Source: Methylocystis sp. H62
GTDB taxonomy: Bacteria; Pseudomonadota; Alphaproteobacteria; Rhizobiales; Beijerinckiaceae
Assembly: GCF_015709515.1 (NCBI RefSeq)
Contig: NZ_JADNQZ010000057.1
Coordinates: 62,001-126,000, forward strand
Direction of reading: 5' to 3'
DNA length: 64,000 nucleotides
A model generated the notes under the pieces. The model saw only the letters and a program-made list of their open reading frames with translations. It had not been told where the DNA came from and did not search any database. Position numbers and translations under genes: made by a program. Below are positions 45,204-53,789 of this stretch, piece by piece (position 1 is the first letter of the stretch; the number at the start of each line of letters is the position of its first letter).

Positions 45204-45527
45204 ATGAACCAATCAGATAAGCGCGACGAAGAAAACGCCAAGAGGCTCGAGGCCGCCGTCGCCGAGCTGCAGACGGCGCTCGCTCAGCTGGAGCGCACTG
45301 TCGCCGCAAAGCTCGAAGACGAGCTGTCCAGCGCCGAACTCGAGGAAGAACTCGCCATCATGCACGACGATCGGTCGCGTCTCGCCCTCGATCTCGACGC
45401 CGCGCTGGCGCGGCAGAACGCCCTGGAGAAGAGCCGCGACGAGGTGCTGCGAAGGCTTGAAGCGGCAAGCGAAGGCGTCGCCGCGGCGCTCGGCGCGGCG
45501 GACGTCGCCGCGACCCAAGAGGATTGA
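45204..45527 (+). CDS. DUF4164 coiled-coil protein
   Basis: A 107-residue acidic protein (start 45204; 45183 also possible) almost entirely coiled coil: AVAELQTALAQLERTVAAKLE and AALARQNALEKSRDEVLRRLE. DUF4164 genes are found directly before zapA in Rhizobiales and may share a division role. The stop is 1 bp before the zapA ATG, so they are coupled. Confidence 0.75.
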   Translation: MNQSDKRDEENAKRLEAAVAELQTALAQLERTVAAKLEDELSSAELEEELAIMHDDRSRLALDLDAALARQNALEKSRDEVLRRLEAASEGVAAALGAADVAATQED

Positions 45528-45528
45528 C

Positions 45529-45912
45529 ATGGCCGCCGTCGTCGTCGCCATCGCCGGTCGCACCTATCGCATGTCCTGCGAAGAGGGCGAGGAGCAGCGG
45601 ATCGAAGAACTCGCGCGCTACGTGGAAAGCAAGATCCAGTCGATGCGCGAGAGCTTCGGCGAGATCGGCGAGCAGCGAATCATCGTGATGTCCGCGCTCG
45701 CAATCGCCGACGAGGCGACGGACGCACGCGCCAAAGCGCAGGCGACGGAAACAGAGATCGCCGCGCTGCGCGCTGAGCTCGACGCCGCACGTAAGGCGAG
45801 CGACGCCGCGTCGGCGCGCGCCGCCAAGGCGCTTGGCGACGCGACGCGCCGGATCGTGAAGCTCAATGGCGAACTGTCGCCGCCCGCCGCCGCGCCGGAC
45901 GATGGTCTCTAG
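45529..45912 (+). CDS. zapA: Cell division protein ZapA
   Basis: A 127-residue FtsZ-ring stabiliser with VVVAIAGRTYRMSCEEGEEQRIEELARYVE, the ZapA domain, and a coiled-coil C-terminus with an Ala-rich tail. It directly follows DUF4164. In many bacteria 6S RNA follows zapA; here the stop instead overlaps the convergent GST gene, so no 6S RNA is at this place. Confidence 0.88.
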   Translation: MAAVVVAIAGRTYRMSCEEGEEQRIEELARYVESKIQSMRESFGEIGEQRIIVMSALAIADEATDARAKAQATETEIAALRAELDAARKASDAASARAAKALGDATRRIVKLNGELSPPAAAPDDGL

Positions 45913-46559
45913 GTCCTGGATGCGGCGGTGAAAACCGCCAGTTGAGCCTCGAAAGCACGCCTGTACGCGGGCCGCGCTTCGGCCCGGGCGACATAGGCGG
46001 AGAGGTTCGGATATTGGTCCAGTAGACCCGACGCTTTCACCCTGAGCAGCGCCGAGACCATCATCAGATCGCCGGCGCTGAACGGACCATCGAGCCAGTC
46101 GGCGCCGCCAAGTCGAGCGGAAAACTCGCCGAGCCGTTTACGGACGCGTTCTTCGACGACAGGCAGACGCTGCTCGTACCAGGCCTCGTCGCGCTCCAGC
46201 AGCCTGGCGAATGCAAGATCAACGATTGGCGGCTCCATCGTGCTGAGCGCTGCAAACATCCATGTGATCGCGCGCGCCCGGGCGTTCGCATCGTCTGGCA
46301 GCAGGCCCGCATGGCGCTCCGCGATATGAAACACGATCGCCCCCGACTCGAAGAGGGCGAGATCGCCTTCTTCATAGGTCGGAATCTGCCCGAAAGGATG
46401 AAGCGCGAGATGCGCCGGCTCCTTCATCGCTTTGAATGAAAGAAGCCGAACGTCGTAGGGTTGGCCCACTTCTTCGAGCGCCCAGCGAACGCGCATGTCC
46501 CGCGCCAGACCCTTGCCACCATCGGGCGACCGTTCAAAGGCGGTAATGGTGGGGGTCAT
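45909..46559 (-). CDS. Glutathione S-transferase family protein
   Basis: A 216-residue GST with a thioredoxin-like N-domain (RWALEEVGQPYDV, PFGQIPTYEEGDLALFESGAIVFHIAERH; the cis-Pro and ES of the glutathione site) and an all-helical C-domain. The catalytic Ser/Tyr position near the N-terminus is unclear (FERSPDGGKG). Substrate unknown. It is convergent with zapA and overlaps its stop by 4 bp. Confidence 0.88.
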   Translation of the reverse strand: MTPTITAFERSPDGGKGLARDMRVRWALEEVGQPYDVRLLSFKAMKEPAHLALHPFGQIPTYEEGDLALFESGAIVFHIAERHAGLLPDDANARARAITWMFAALSTMEPPIVDLAFARLLERDEAWYEQRLPVVEERVRKRLGEFSARLGGADWLDGPFSAGDLMMVSALLRVKASGLLDQYPNLSAYVARAEARPAYRRAFEAQLAVFTAASRT

Positions 46560-46646
46560 TGGAAAGCCCTACGGACAACCGTCACTCTCCTCGACTCATC
46601 GGCGGCGCCGTCGGTCCGTGAGCCTGACCCCCATCGCGCGATTGAT

Positions 46647-47243
46647 TTACTTGGTCACGCCCCAATCTTCGAAACTCGGGTCGCGCTTGGCTTTTTCGAG
46701 ATTGTCCGCCTGTTCCGACAATTGATAATTTTGGTTTTGCGCCGCCATGGCCTCGGCGCCATCCTTCATAATCGCGATCTTCATCTGCTCTGTGGCGAGT
46801 CGATTGAGCTCGTTGATCCACTGATTGAGCGCGAGCAGCAAATTGCGTTTGCGCGCTTGTTGAATGTCATGCGACGAATCATTGTTCTCCGACAGCGCGA
46901 GTTCTTCTTGAGTTTCGGCGGTCATCGCATCGAGCTTCTTGACCTTCTCCTCCGCCGCGGCGACCTTGTCCGGAGCGTCGACCTTGGCTTTTTCGAGCGC
47001 CGCTTCGGCTTCAGTGCGCGCCTTCTTGAGATTGTCGAGGCCGTTCCGCAGCCATTTCGACTGAATCTTCAGGAGCGAGTCGCGCGGAACCCCGCTGAGG
47101 CTCAGCGAATTCGGAATGGGAAAATATTCGCCAAGCTGCGCCGCGTCAGCCGGCGCCGCTGAAATCGCGCAGGCAAGCAGGCCACAGAGAACGGCGCCGG
47201 CCAACGTCCTGCGGACGCTAGCCGCTTTGCTGATGAATCTCAT
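46647..47243 (-). CDS. Exported coiled-coil protein of unknown function
   Basis: A 198-residue protein with a signal peptide (basic RR, then LAGAVLCGLLACAISAAPADA) and a helical region containing LKKARTEAEAALEKAKVDAPDKVAAAEEKVKKLDAMT, a coiled coil. The middle is Asn/Gln-rich. No recognised family. The 87-bp gap to GST and the 198-bp gap to the riboswitch show no further gene. Confidence 0.6.
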   Translation of the reverse strand: MRFISKAASVRRTLAGAVLCGLLACAISAAPADAAQLGEYFPIPNSLSLSGVPRDSLLKIQSKWLRNGLDNLKKARTEAEAALEKAKVDAPDKVAAAEEKVKKLDAMTAETQEELALSENNDSSHDIQQARKRNLLLALNQWINELNRLATEQMKIAIMKDGAEAMAAQNQNYQLSEQADNLEKAKRDPSFEDWGVTK

Positions 47244-47441
47244 GATTTTCTCCCGGTATGCTGCGCTTTTTTAGCGCGCTTTTCTTTGCGCAAACTGAGC
47301 CATCGGTTGACGTCTGGCAAGTCAGGGCGCCAAGTCCCGGCGCCTGCGGGCGAATAAAGGAGCCGGGCGCAGCGCTTGACTGCCTCAGCGCTTCGCGCCA
47401 GCCTATGTCCGCCGGGGGAGCCCGCCCGGCGGCGCTCCAAC

Positions 47442-47545
47442 GACGCCGCCACGGGGCTGAGAGGCCGCAAGACGCGCGAGAACGCGGGGGCGGCGACCCT
47501 TCGAACCTGATCCAGTTGAGACTGGCGGAGGGATGGTGTCAGCGA
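47442..47545 (+). ncRNA. TPP riboswitch
   Basis: The P3/J core CTGAGAG (47457-47463) and the second sensor arm ACCCTTCGAACCTGATCCAG with GGAGGGATGGTG at the end match the THI element. The switch lies 22 bp before thiO. No obvious intrinsic terminator follows, so control is probably of translation. It senses thiamine diphosphate for the thi genes after it. The rest of 47244-47567 holds no gene. Confidence 0.92.
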
Positions 47546-47567
47546 GATTTCCCAAAAGACGGCGCTC

Positions 47568-48626
47568 ATGCTCGCGCGCGTGATCGGCGCCGGCGTCGCC
47601 GGACTCTGCGCCGCCTATGCGCTCGCCAGGAAGGGCGTGGACGTGGAGATCGTCGAGCGCGAGTCTGCGCCGGGCCTCGGCTGCTCGCGTTTCGCCGGCG
47701 GCATGATCGCGCCCTGGTGCGAACTGGAAAGCGCCGAGCCTCTGGTCGCCACGCTCGGCGAAGAAGCGCTCGACTTCTGGTCGCGCGAGCTCGGCGTCGC
47801 GACGGTCGCCGGCAGTCTTGTCGTGGCGCCCACCCGCGAGCGCGCCGAACTCGCCGACTTCGCCCGGCGCACGCGCAATTTCGAATCTCTGGACGCGAAG
47901 GCCATCGCGGCGCTCGAACCAGATCTTGCCGGGCGCTTCGACGCGGCCTTGTTTTTTCGGCAAGAAGCGCATCTCGATCCCCGCGCGGCGCTCATCGCGC
48001 TGACCGAGCGCCTCGCGCAAACGCCGAATGTGACGCTGCATTTTCAGCAGGACGCCGCCGGACGGGCGACGATCCCGGATTGGATAATCGACTGCCGCGG
48101 CTTTGCGGCGCGCGACGCGCTTCCCGGCCTGCGCGGCGTCAAGGGCGAAATGCTGATTTTGCGCAGCGACGAGATTTCCCTGGCGCGTCCGGTGCGCATG
48201 CTGCATCCGCGCCGGCCGGTTTATGTCGTTCCGCGCGGCGAGGGGCTGTTCATGGTCGGCGCGACGATGATCGAGAATGAGGAGCGCGCGCGGGTCACCG
48301 CGCGGTCGGTCGTCGAACTCGTCAACTCCGCCTTTGCGGTCCACCCGGCCTTCGCCGAGGCCGAAATTGTCGAAACCGGCTCGGACCTCCGTCCTGCCTT
48401 CGCCGACAATCTGCCACGTCTTTTGAAGCGGGGTCGCACACTCTATATCAATGGGCTCTACCGCCACGGGTTCCTGCTTGCGCCGGCGCTGGCGCGCCGC
48501 GCGGCTGAGGTCGTTGTCAACGACGGGCATTTCCCAGAGGTGATGGATGCTGATTCAGATCAACGGGCGGCCGCAGGATGTGAGCGCGACGACGTTGCAA
48601 CTGCTGCTGGACGAACTGGGGTATGA
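47568..48626 (+). CDS. thiO: Glycine oxidase ThiO
   Basis: A 352-residue FAD enzyme that turns glycine into iminoglycine for thiazole synthesis. The dinucleotide motif is [16 protein letters not shown], with YINGLYRHGFLLAPALA at the C-terminus as in ThiO. The last ~27 residues overlap thiS by 80 bp in another frame and look non-conserved (from VMDADSDQ). First gene after the TPP riboswitch. Confidence 0.88.
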   Translation: MLARVIGAGVAGLCAAYALARKGVDVEIVERESAPGLGCSRFAGGMIAPWCELESAEPLVATLGEEALDFWSRELGVATVAGSLVVAPTRERAELADFARRTRNFESLDAKAIAALEPDLAGRFDAALFFRQEAHLDPRAALIALTERLAQTPNVTLHFQQDAAGRATIPDWIIDCRGFAARDALPGLRGVKGEMLILRSDEISLARPVRMLHPRRPVYVVPRGEGLFMVGATMIENEERARVTARSVVELVNSAFAVHPAFAEAEIVETGSDLRPAFADNLPRLLKRGRTLYINGLYRHGFLLAPALARRAAEVVVNDGHFPEVMDADSDQRAAAGCERDDVATAAGRTGV

Positions 48627-48744
48627 TGAGAAGACCGTCGGCACCGCTTTGAACCAGGAATTCGTGCGCGCCAGGGACCGCGCCGAGACGCGGCTTCGTG
48701 AAGGCGACGCCGTCGAGATCGTGACGCCGAGACAGGGCGGGTGA
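48547..48744 (+). CDS. thiS: Sulfur carrier protein ThiS
   Basis: A 65-residue ubiquitin-like protein ending in the Gly-Gly needed for thiocarboxylation (TPRQGG). ATTLQLLLDELGYDEKTVGTALN and GDAVEIVTPRQ are typical. It starts inside the 3' end of thiO (80-bp overlap) and ends 13 bp before thiG. ThiS delivers sulfur to ThiG. Confidence 0.92.
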   Translation: MLIQINGRPQDVSATTLQLLLDELGYDEKTVGTALNQEFVRARDRAETRLREGDAVEIVTPRQGG

Positions 48745-48757
48745 GCGAGTGTGACGC

Positions 48758-49546
48758 ATGAATGACCCGGTGAGGCTTTACGACGGCGCGCTGTCCTCGC
48801 GGCTGCTGCTCGGAACGGCGCGCTATCCGTCGCCGGCCATTCTCGCCGAGGCCATTCGCGCGTCGGGCTGCGAGATCGTCACCGTCTCGTTGCGTCGCGA
48901 GGCTGGCGGGGCGCGCGCGGGCGAGGCCTTCTGGAGCCTCATCCGCGACGTCGGCGCGCGCGTGCTTCCCAACACCGCCGGCTGTCGCACCGCCAAGGAG
49001 GCGATCGCGACCGCGCAAATGGCGCGGGAAGTCTTTGCGACTGACTGGATCAAACTGGAAGTGATCGGGGAAGAGGACACGCTACAGCCTGACGTCTTCG
49101 GGCTCGTCGAGGCGGCGCGGGCGCTCGCGGACGAGGGCTTCAAGGTCTTCCCCTACACGACCGACGATCTCGTCGTGGCGGAAAAGCTGCTCGACGCCGG
49201 CTGCCGCGTGCTGATGCCCTGGGCGGCGCCCATCGGCTCCGGGCGCGGGGTCAACGACGCTTTCGCCTTGCGGGCGCTGCGCGCGCATTTTCCCGACACG
49301 CCCCTCGTCGTCGACGCGGGGCTTGGCGCGCCGTCCCACGCCGCGCTGGTGATGGAGATGGGCTATGACGCCGTGCTGCTCAACACCGCCGTTTCCCGCG
49401 CCGGCGATCCGGTCTTGATGGCGCGGGCCTTCGCCCTCGCCATCGAAGCCGGCCGCGCCGGTTTTCGCGCGCAGCCGATGACGCCGCGCGACATGGCGGA
49501 GCCTTCGACGCCCCTCATCGGCCGTCCCTTCGACAGACTGGCGTAG
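48758..49546 (+). CDS. thiG: Thiazole synthase ThiG
   Basis: A 262-residue TIM-barrel enzyme that makes the thiazole phosphate from DXP, iminoglycine and ThiS sulfur. [24 protein letters not shown] (Lys forming the DXP imine), [14 protein letters not shown] and [30 protein letters not shown] are all present. It needs DXP from Dxs, also in this window. Confidence 0.95.
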   Translation: MNDPVRLYDGALSSRLLLGTARYPSPAILAEAIRASGCEIVTVSLRREAGGARAGEAFWSLIRDVGARVLPNTAGCRTAKEAIATAQMAREVFATDWIKLEVIGEEDTLQPDVFGLVEAARALADEGFKVFPYTTDDLVVAEKLLDAGCRVLMPWAAPIGSGRGVNDAFALRALRAHFPDTPLVVDAGLGAPSHAALVMEMGYDAVLLNTAVSRAGDPVLMARAFALAIEAGRAGFRAQPMTPRDMAEPSTPLIGRPFDRLA

Positions 49547-49555
49547 GAATAGCTG

Positions 49556-50926
49556 GTGGCGGCGCTGAGGCTCGATCCCTTCTATCTCATCGTCGACGAC
49601 GCCGATTGGCTTTCCCGCCTGCTGCCGCAGGGCGTTAAGCTCGTGCAGCTGCGGGTGAAGGATCGCGCCGAGCCCGACGCGCGCGCGCAGATCGCGACCG
49701 CGCGGGAAATGTGCGCGCGACATGGCGCGCAGCTCGTCGTCAACGATTATTGGCGGCTTGCGATCGAGGAAGGCTGCGATTTCGTCCATCTCGGACAGGG
49801 CGATCTGGACGCGGCGGACATCCCGGCGCTGCGCCGCGCCGGCGTCAGGATCGGCGTTTCGACGCATGACCAAGCCGAGCTTGACCGGGCGCTGTCGCTT
49901 AGCGCGGATTATGTCGCGCTGGGGCCGATCTATCCTACGCTGCTGAAACAAATGGCTTTTGCGCCGCAGGGCCTCGCCCGGCTAGGCGCATGGAAGGCGC
50001 AGATCGGCGAGACGCCTCTTGTCGCCATCGGCGGACTGACCCCGGAACGCGCCATCGCCGCGCTCGCCGCGGGGGCGGACAGCGCCTGCGTCGTCACCGA
50101 CATTTTGCGCAGCGCTGAACCAGAGGCGCGCGCGCGGGAATGGCTCTCCGCGACGCAGCCCTGGCGCGACGGCGAGGGCTTTTTCGCGCCCGACTACGAC
50201 GGCGCGCGCGTGTGTCCATCGCCCAATCATGGCGCGCGGCTGCGGCCGATCTCGTCGCTGGTGCTTCATTACACTGGGATGCCGACGGCGGAATCGGCGC
50301 TCGCCCTGCTCTGCAATCCGCGCTCGGAGGTCTCTGCGCATTATGTCGTCAACGAAGATGGCGGCGTGCTGCAGCTCGTGCCGGAGTCGCGGCGCGCCTG
50401 GCATGCCGGGATAAGCTTCTGGGCTGGCGAGACCGACATGAACTCCGCCTCGATCGGAATCGAAATCGTTCATCCCGGCCACGACGACCCGCGTCCCTAT
50501 CCGGCGGCGCAAATCGAGGCGACGGCCGCGCTCGCCAGGGACATGTGCCGGCGCCATGCGATACCGCCCGAACGCGTTCTGGCGCATTCCGACATCGCGC
50601 CTGGCCGCAAGCGGGACCCCGGCGAGTTCTTTCCCTGGGAGGAACTCGCCCGCCTCGGCGTCGGGCGGGTCGCCGATGAGAATCTCGGCGCTGGCGCGAC
50701 GACGATCTCGCTCGGCGACGCGAGCGCCAAGGTCGCCTCGCTCCAGCGCGACCTCGCAGCCTACGGCTATCGCGTCGAGCAAACCGGCGTCTATGACGCG
50801 CAGACGGTCCAGGCGGTCGAGGCGTTCCAGCGCCACTTCCGCCCCGCGAACGTCGATGGCCGGGCCGACGGCGAAACGCGCGTGGCGCTCGCGAACCTCC
50901 TCGCGACATTGGGAGAACGCGTATGA
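49556..50926 (+). CDS. Fusion: thiamine-phosphate synthase ThiE + N-acetylmuramoyl-L-alanine amidase (AmpD fold) + PG-binding domain
   Basis: A 456-residue uninterrupted protein. Residues 1-205 are a complete ThiE barrel: QLRVK (31-35), N63-D64, HLGQGD, GPIYPTLLKQM and IGGLT. Residues about 207-375 form an amidase_2 domain with zinc ligands H238 (VLHYT), H344 and D354 (AHSDIAPGRKRDPGE) and catalytic E303. Residues about 385-450 are a PG_binding_1 domain (GVYDAQTVQAVEAFQRHF). Start is GTG. No internal ATG with a ribosome site precedes the amidase. It is 9 bp after thiG and overlaps the SDR gene by 4 bp. Confidence 0.88.
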   Translation: MAALRLDPFYLIVDDADWLSRLLPQGVKLVQLRVKDRAEPDARAQIATAREMCARHGAQLVVNDYWRLAIEEGCDFVHLGQGDLDAADIPALRRAGVRIGVSTHDQAELDRALSLSADYVALGPIYPTLLKQMAFAPQGLARLGAWKAQIGETPLVAIGGLTPERAIAALAAGADSACVVTDILRSAEPEARAREWLSATQPWRDGEGFFAPDYDGARVCPSPNHGARLRPISSLVLHYTGMPTAESALALLCNPRSEVSAHYVVNEDGGVLQLVPESRRAWHAGISFWAGETDMNSASIGIEIVHPGHDDPRPYPAAQIEATAALARDMCRRHAIPPERVLAHSDIAPGRKRDPGEFFPWEELARLGVGRVADENLGAGATTISLGDASAKVASLQRDLAAYGYRVEQTGVYDAQTVQAVEAFQRHFRPANVDGRADGETRVALANLLATLGERV

Positions 50927-51774
50927 AGGCCGTGGTCGTGACCGGCGCCTCGACCGGCATCGGCGCGGCCTGCGTCGATTTATTGGTCGAGAACGGGTTT
51001 CTGGTTTTCGCCTCAGTTCGCAAGGACTCTGACGCGGCCACGCTCACGGCGCGGCACGGCGCGTCCGTCATTCCGCTCCTCTTCGACGTGACCGACGCCC
51101 AATCCATCGCGGCCGCCGCGCGCGACGTCGAGACCCGGCTCGATGGCGAAACGCTCGCCGGGCTGGTCAACAACGCCGGCGTCGCCGTCCCTGGCCCGCT
51201 GCTGCATCTGCCGATCGACGACTTTCGGCGCCAGATGGACGTCAATCTGATCGGCCAGCTTCGAATCATCCAGGCCTTCGCGCCCCTGCTCGGCGCTGGC
51301 GCGCAGCGGCGCGGCGCGCCCGGCCGCATCGTCAATATGAGTTCGGTCGCCGGTCGCTTCGCCGCGCCTTATCTCGGCGCCTACGCCGCCTCGAAATTCG
51401 GGTTAGAGGGCATGTCGGACGCGCTGCGCCGCGAGCTGATGGTCTATGGCGTCGACGTCGTCCTGATCGAGCCGGGAATGATCGCCACGCCGATCTGGGA
51501 CAAGGCCGAAGCGACTGATCTCGCGATGTTCGAGGGCACTGCCTATGCCGGTCCAGGCCGGAGGATGCTCAAATGGCTTGTCGAGGCAGGCCGCCGCGCG
51601 CCCGGTCCCGAGGTCGTCGCCAGCGCCGTGTTGCGGGCGCTGACGGCGCCGCGCCCGCCCCTCCGCATCCCGGTCGTAAAAAATCGCTTTACGGACTACA
51701 CGCTACGCAGCCTATTGCCGGGGCGGTTCGTCGACTGGCTGACGGCGCGCCGGCTCGGCCTGCTGCCGAAATAG
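50923..51774 (+). CDS. Short-chain dehydrogenase/reductase
   Basis: A 283-residue SDR with the classical NAD motif VVTGASTGIGAACVDLLV, NNAGV, and the catalytic YAASKFG with Ser in NMSSVAGR. The C-terminus (RLGLLPK) extends ~30 residues beyond a minimal SDR. Start ATG overlaps the stop of the ThiE-amidase gene (ATGA), so it is translationally coupled to it. Substrate unknown. Confidence 0.9.
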   Translation: MKAVVVTGASTGIGAACVDLLVENGFLVFASVRKDSDAATLTARHGASVIPLLFDVTDAQSIAAAARDVETRLDGETLAGLVNNAGVAVPGPLLHLPIDDFRRQMDVNLIGQLRIIQAFAPLLGAGAQRRGAPGRIVNMSSVAGRFAAPYLGAYAASKFGLEGMSDALRRELMVYGVDVVLIEPGMIATPIWDKAEATDLAMFEGTAYAGPGRRMLKWLVEAGRRAPGPEVVASAVLRALTAPRPPLRIPVVKNRFTDYTLRSLLPGRFVDWLTARRLGLLPK

Positions 51775-51835
51775 CAACCGCCCGGGACTGATTTTCCGAT
51801 CGTCCGCAACGATGATGAGCTGAAAAGGAGAGGCT

Positions 51836-52246
51836 ATGTCCAACGCCAATGACTGTGGCGCGCCGCCGAAACATGGCGCGGTCTGCTGGAACGAACTCAA
51901 TGTCCACGATGTCGAGCGCGCCAAGAAGTTTTACGGCCAGACTCTCGGCTGGAGCTTCGAGGGAACGCCCATGGGGGGCTCCACATACTGGATCATCAGT
52001 TCGGAAGGCGCGCGGGTCGGCGGCATATTCGAGATGAATATCCCGGAACTGGCGAGCGTTCCGGAACATTGGCTGACCTATATCGGCGTCGATGACGTCG
52101 ATGCCCGCCTGGAGAAGGCCAAGGCCGCCGGCGCGACGATCTGCAAGGACGCCTTCGAGATCCCCGGCGTCGGCCGCATGGCCGTGCTGCAACAGCCGGG
52201 CGGCGCCATCGTCGCCTGGATGACGCCGAAGCCGCCGGGCGCCTAG
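51836..52246 (+). CDS. VOC (glyoxalase/bleomycin resistance) family protein
   Basis: A 136-residue protein with two beta-alpha-beta units: [23 protein letters not shown] and [27 protein letters not shown], ending with [14 protein letters not shown]. Putative metal ligands include H36-like and E67-like positions of the VOC fold, but substrate is unknown. It is 61 bp after the SDR and AAAAGGAGAGG precedes its ATG. Confidence 0.88.
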   Translation: MSNANDCGAPPKHGAVCWNELNVHDVERAKKFYGQTLGWSFEGTPMGGSTYWIISSEGARVGGIFEMNIPELASVPEHWLTYIGVDDVDARLEKAKAAGATICKDAFEIPGVGRMAVLQQPGGAIVAWMTPKPPGA

Positions 52247-52329
52247 GCGCGGCACAGCGTGCGACGCTTGACCTTGCGGCCGTTACGGGCGACCTATCGG
52301 CCTCCGCAACGACCGCCGAAACGACCCCC

Positions 52330-53628
52330 ATGAACGAAGCCGCATCAGAGACCCGTCTGCCCGACCCGGTCGCCGCCGAACCGGCGCCCCGCCACCGCAC
52401 ATGCGCCGTGGCTGTTGGCGCGGGCCCCGGCGCGGTGATCGTCGGCGGCGGCGCGCCGGTCGTCGTTCAGTCGATGACCAACACCGATACGGCGGACGTC
52501 GAAGCGACCGTCACGCAGGTTCTGGCGCTGGCGCAGCAGGGCTCGGAGCTGGTGCGCATCACCGTCGATCGCGACGAGGCGGCGGCCGCCGTGCCGCATA
52601 TTTTCGAGAAGCTCGCGCAGAAGGGATGCCACGTCCCGCTGGTCGGCGATTTCCACTACATCGGCCACAAGCTGCTCGCCGATCATCCCGCCTGCGGCGA
52701 GGCGCTCGCCAAATACCGCATCAATCCGGGCAATGTCGGCTTCAAGGAAAAGAAGGACAAGCAGTTCGCCTCGATCGTCGAACTTGCCGCCAAGCACGGC
52801 AAGGCGGTGCGGATCGGCGCCAATTGGGGCTCGCTCGACCAGGAGCTGCTCACCTATCTGATGGACGTCAACGCCGCTTCCGACAGGCCGCTCGACGCCC
52901 GCGCCGTGATGCGCGAGGCGCTGACCCGTTCGGCGCTGATGTCGGCGAAGCGCGCCGAGGAGATCGGCCTCGCGAAGGACCGCATCGTCATTTCGGCGAA
53001 GGTCTCGGCGGTGCAGGATCTCATCGCCTGCTACCGGATGCTCGCGCAGCGCAGCGACTATGCGTTGCATCTCGGCCTCACCGAGGCCGGCATGGGCTCG
53101 AAAGGCGTCGTCGCCTCCTCGGCCGCGCTCGGCGTGCTGCTGCAGGACGGCATCGGCGATACGATCCGCGTGTCGCTGACGCCCGAGCCCGGCGGCGACC
53201 GCGCGCTCGAAGTGCGCGTCGCCCAGGAAATTCTGCAGACCATGGGCTTTCGCACCTTCGTGCCGCTCGTCGCGGCCTGCCCGGGCTGCGGGCGCACCAC
53301 CTCGACGGTGTTTCAGGAACTCGCGCGCGACATCCAGGCGCATATCCGCGAGCGGATGGCGGCCTGGCGCGCGCAATATCCGGGCGTCGAGACGCTCAAT
53401 GTGGCGGTGATGGGCTGTATCGTGAACGGTCCCGGCGAGTCGAAACACGCCGACATCGGCATTTCGCTGCCCGGAACGGGGGAGACTCCGTCCGCGCCGG
53501 TCTTCATCGATGGCAAGAAGGCGATGACTTTGCGCGGCGAAGGCATCGCCGAGGAATTCACCCGCATCGTCGATGATTACATCGTGCGCCGCTTTGGCGG
53601 CGGCGCGAAGGGCGAAGCGGCGGAGTAG
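52330..53628 (+). CDS. ispG: 4-hydroxy-3-methylbut-2-enyl-diphosphate synthase (flavodoxin)
   Basis: A 432-residue [4Fe-4S] enzyme of the MEP isoprenoid pathway. [18 protein letters not shown] opens the barrel, and the cluster ligands are in AACPGCGRT and [11 protein letters not shown]. It has the longer Alphaproteobacteria form with an insertion between domains. It would use the flavodoxin type of electron donor (one lies at 35249). Start ATG at 52330; Ala/Pro-rich leader. Confidence 0.96.
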   Translation: MNEAASETRLPDPVAAEPAPRHRTCAVAVGAGPGAVIVGGGAPVVVQSMTNTDTADVEATVTQVLALAQQGSELVRITVDRDEAAAAVPHIFEKLAQKGCHVPLVGDFHYIGHKLLADHPACGEALAKYRINPGNVGFKEKKDKQFASIVELAAKHGKAVRIGANWGSLDQELLTYLMDVNAASDRPLDARAVMREALTRSALMSAKRAEEIGLAKDRIVISAKVSAVQDLIACYRMLAQRSDYALHLGLTEAGMGSKGVVASSAALGVLLQDGIGDTIRVSLTPEPGGDRALEVRVAQEILQTMGFRTFVPLVAACPGCGRTTSTVFQELARDIQAHIRERMAAWRAQYPGVETLNVAVMGCIVNGPGESKHADIGISLPGTGETPSAPVFIDGKKAMTLRGEGIAEEFTRIVDDYIVRRFGGGAKGEAAE

Positions 53629-53635
53629 GCTACGC

Positions 53636-53780
53636 CCCCACCCCAACCCTCCCCCGCTTCGCGGGAGAGGGAGCAGACTGCGCCTTCATCCCGATTTCGT
53701 ACTGCGCGATCCTGTTCGCGCAATGCGGATCGTTAGGGTCCCCTCTCCCGCGGAGCGGGGGAGGGACAGGGAGGGGGCGA
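53636..53780. repeat. Two REP-like hairpins between ispG and the UDG gene
   Basis: Unit 1 (53647-53671) is CCCTC-C-CCCGC-TTC-GCGGG-A-GAGGG, and unit 2 (53751-53775) is CCCTC-T-CCCGC-GGA-GCGGG-G-GAGGG. Both have the same stem layout and the same one-base internal mismatch, 5 bp from the outer end. They lie between convergent genes. Confidence 0.75.
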
Positions 53781-53789
53781 GACCACCAA

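Noticed and set aside
45457-45528. An upstream-extended zapA start at 45457.
   Set aside because: The extra residues are a shadow of DUF4164; ATG at 45529 with GGATTGAC fits ZapA.
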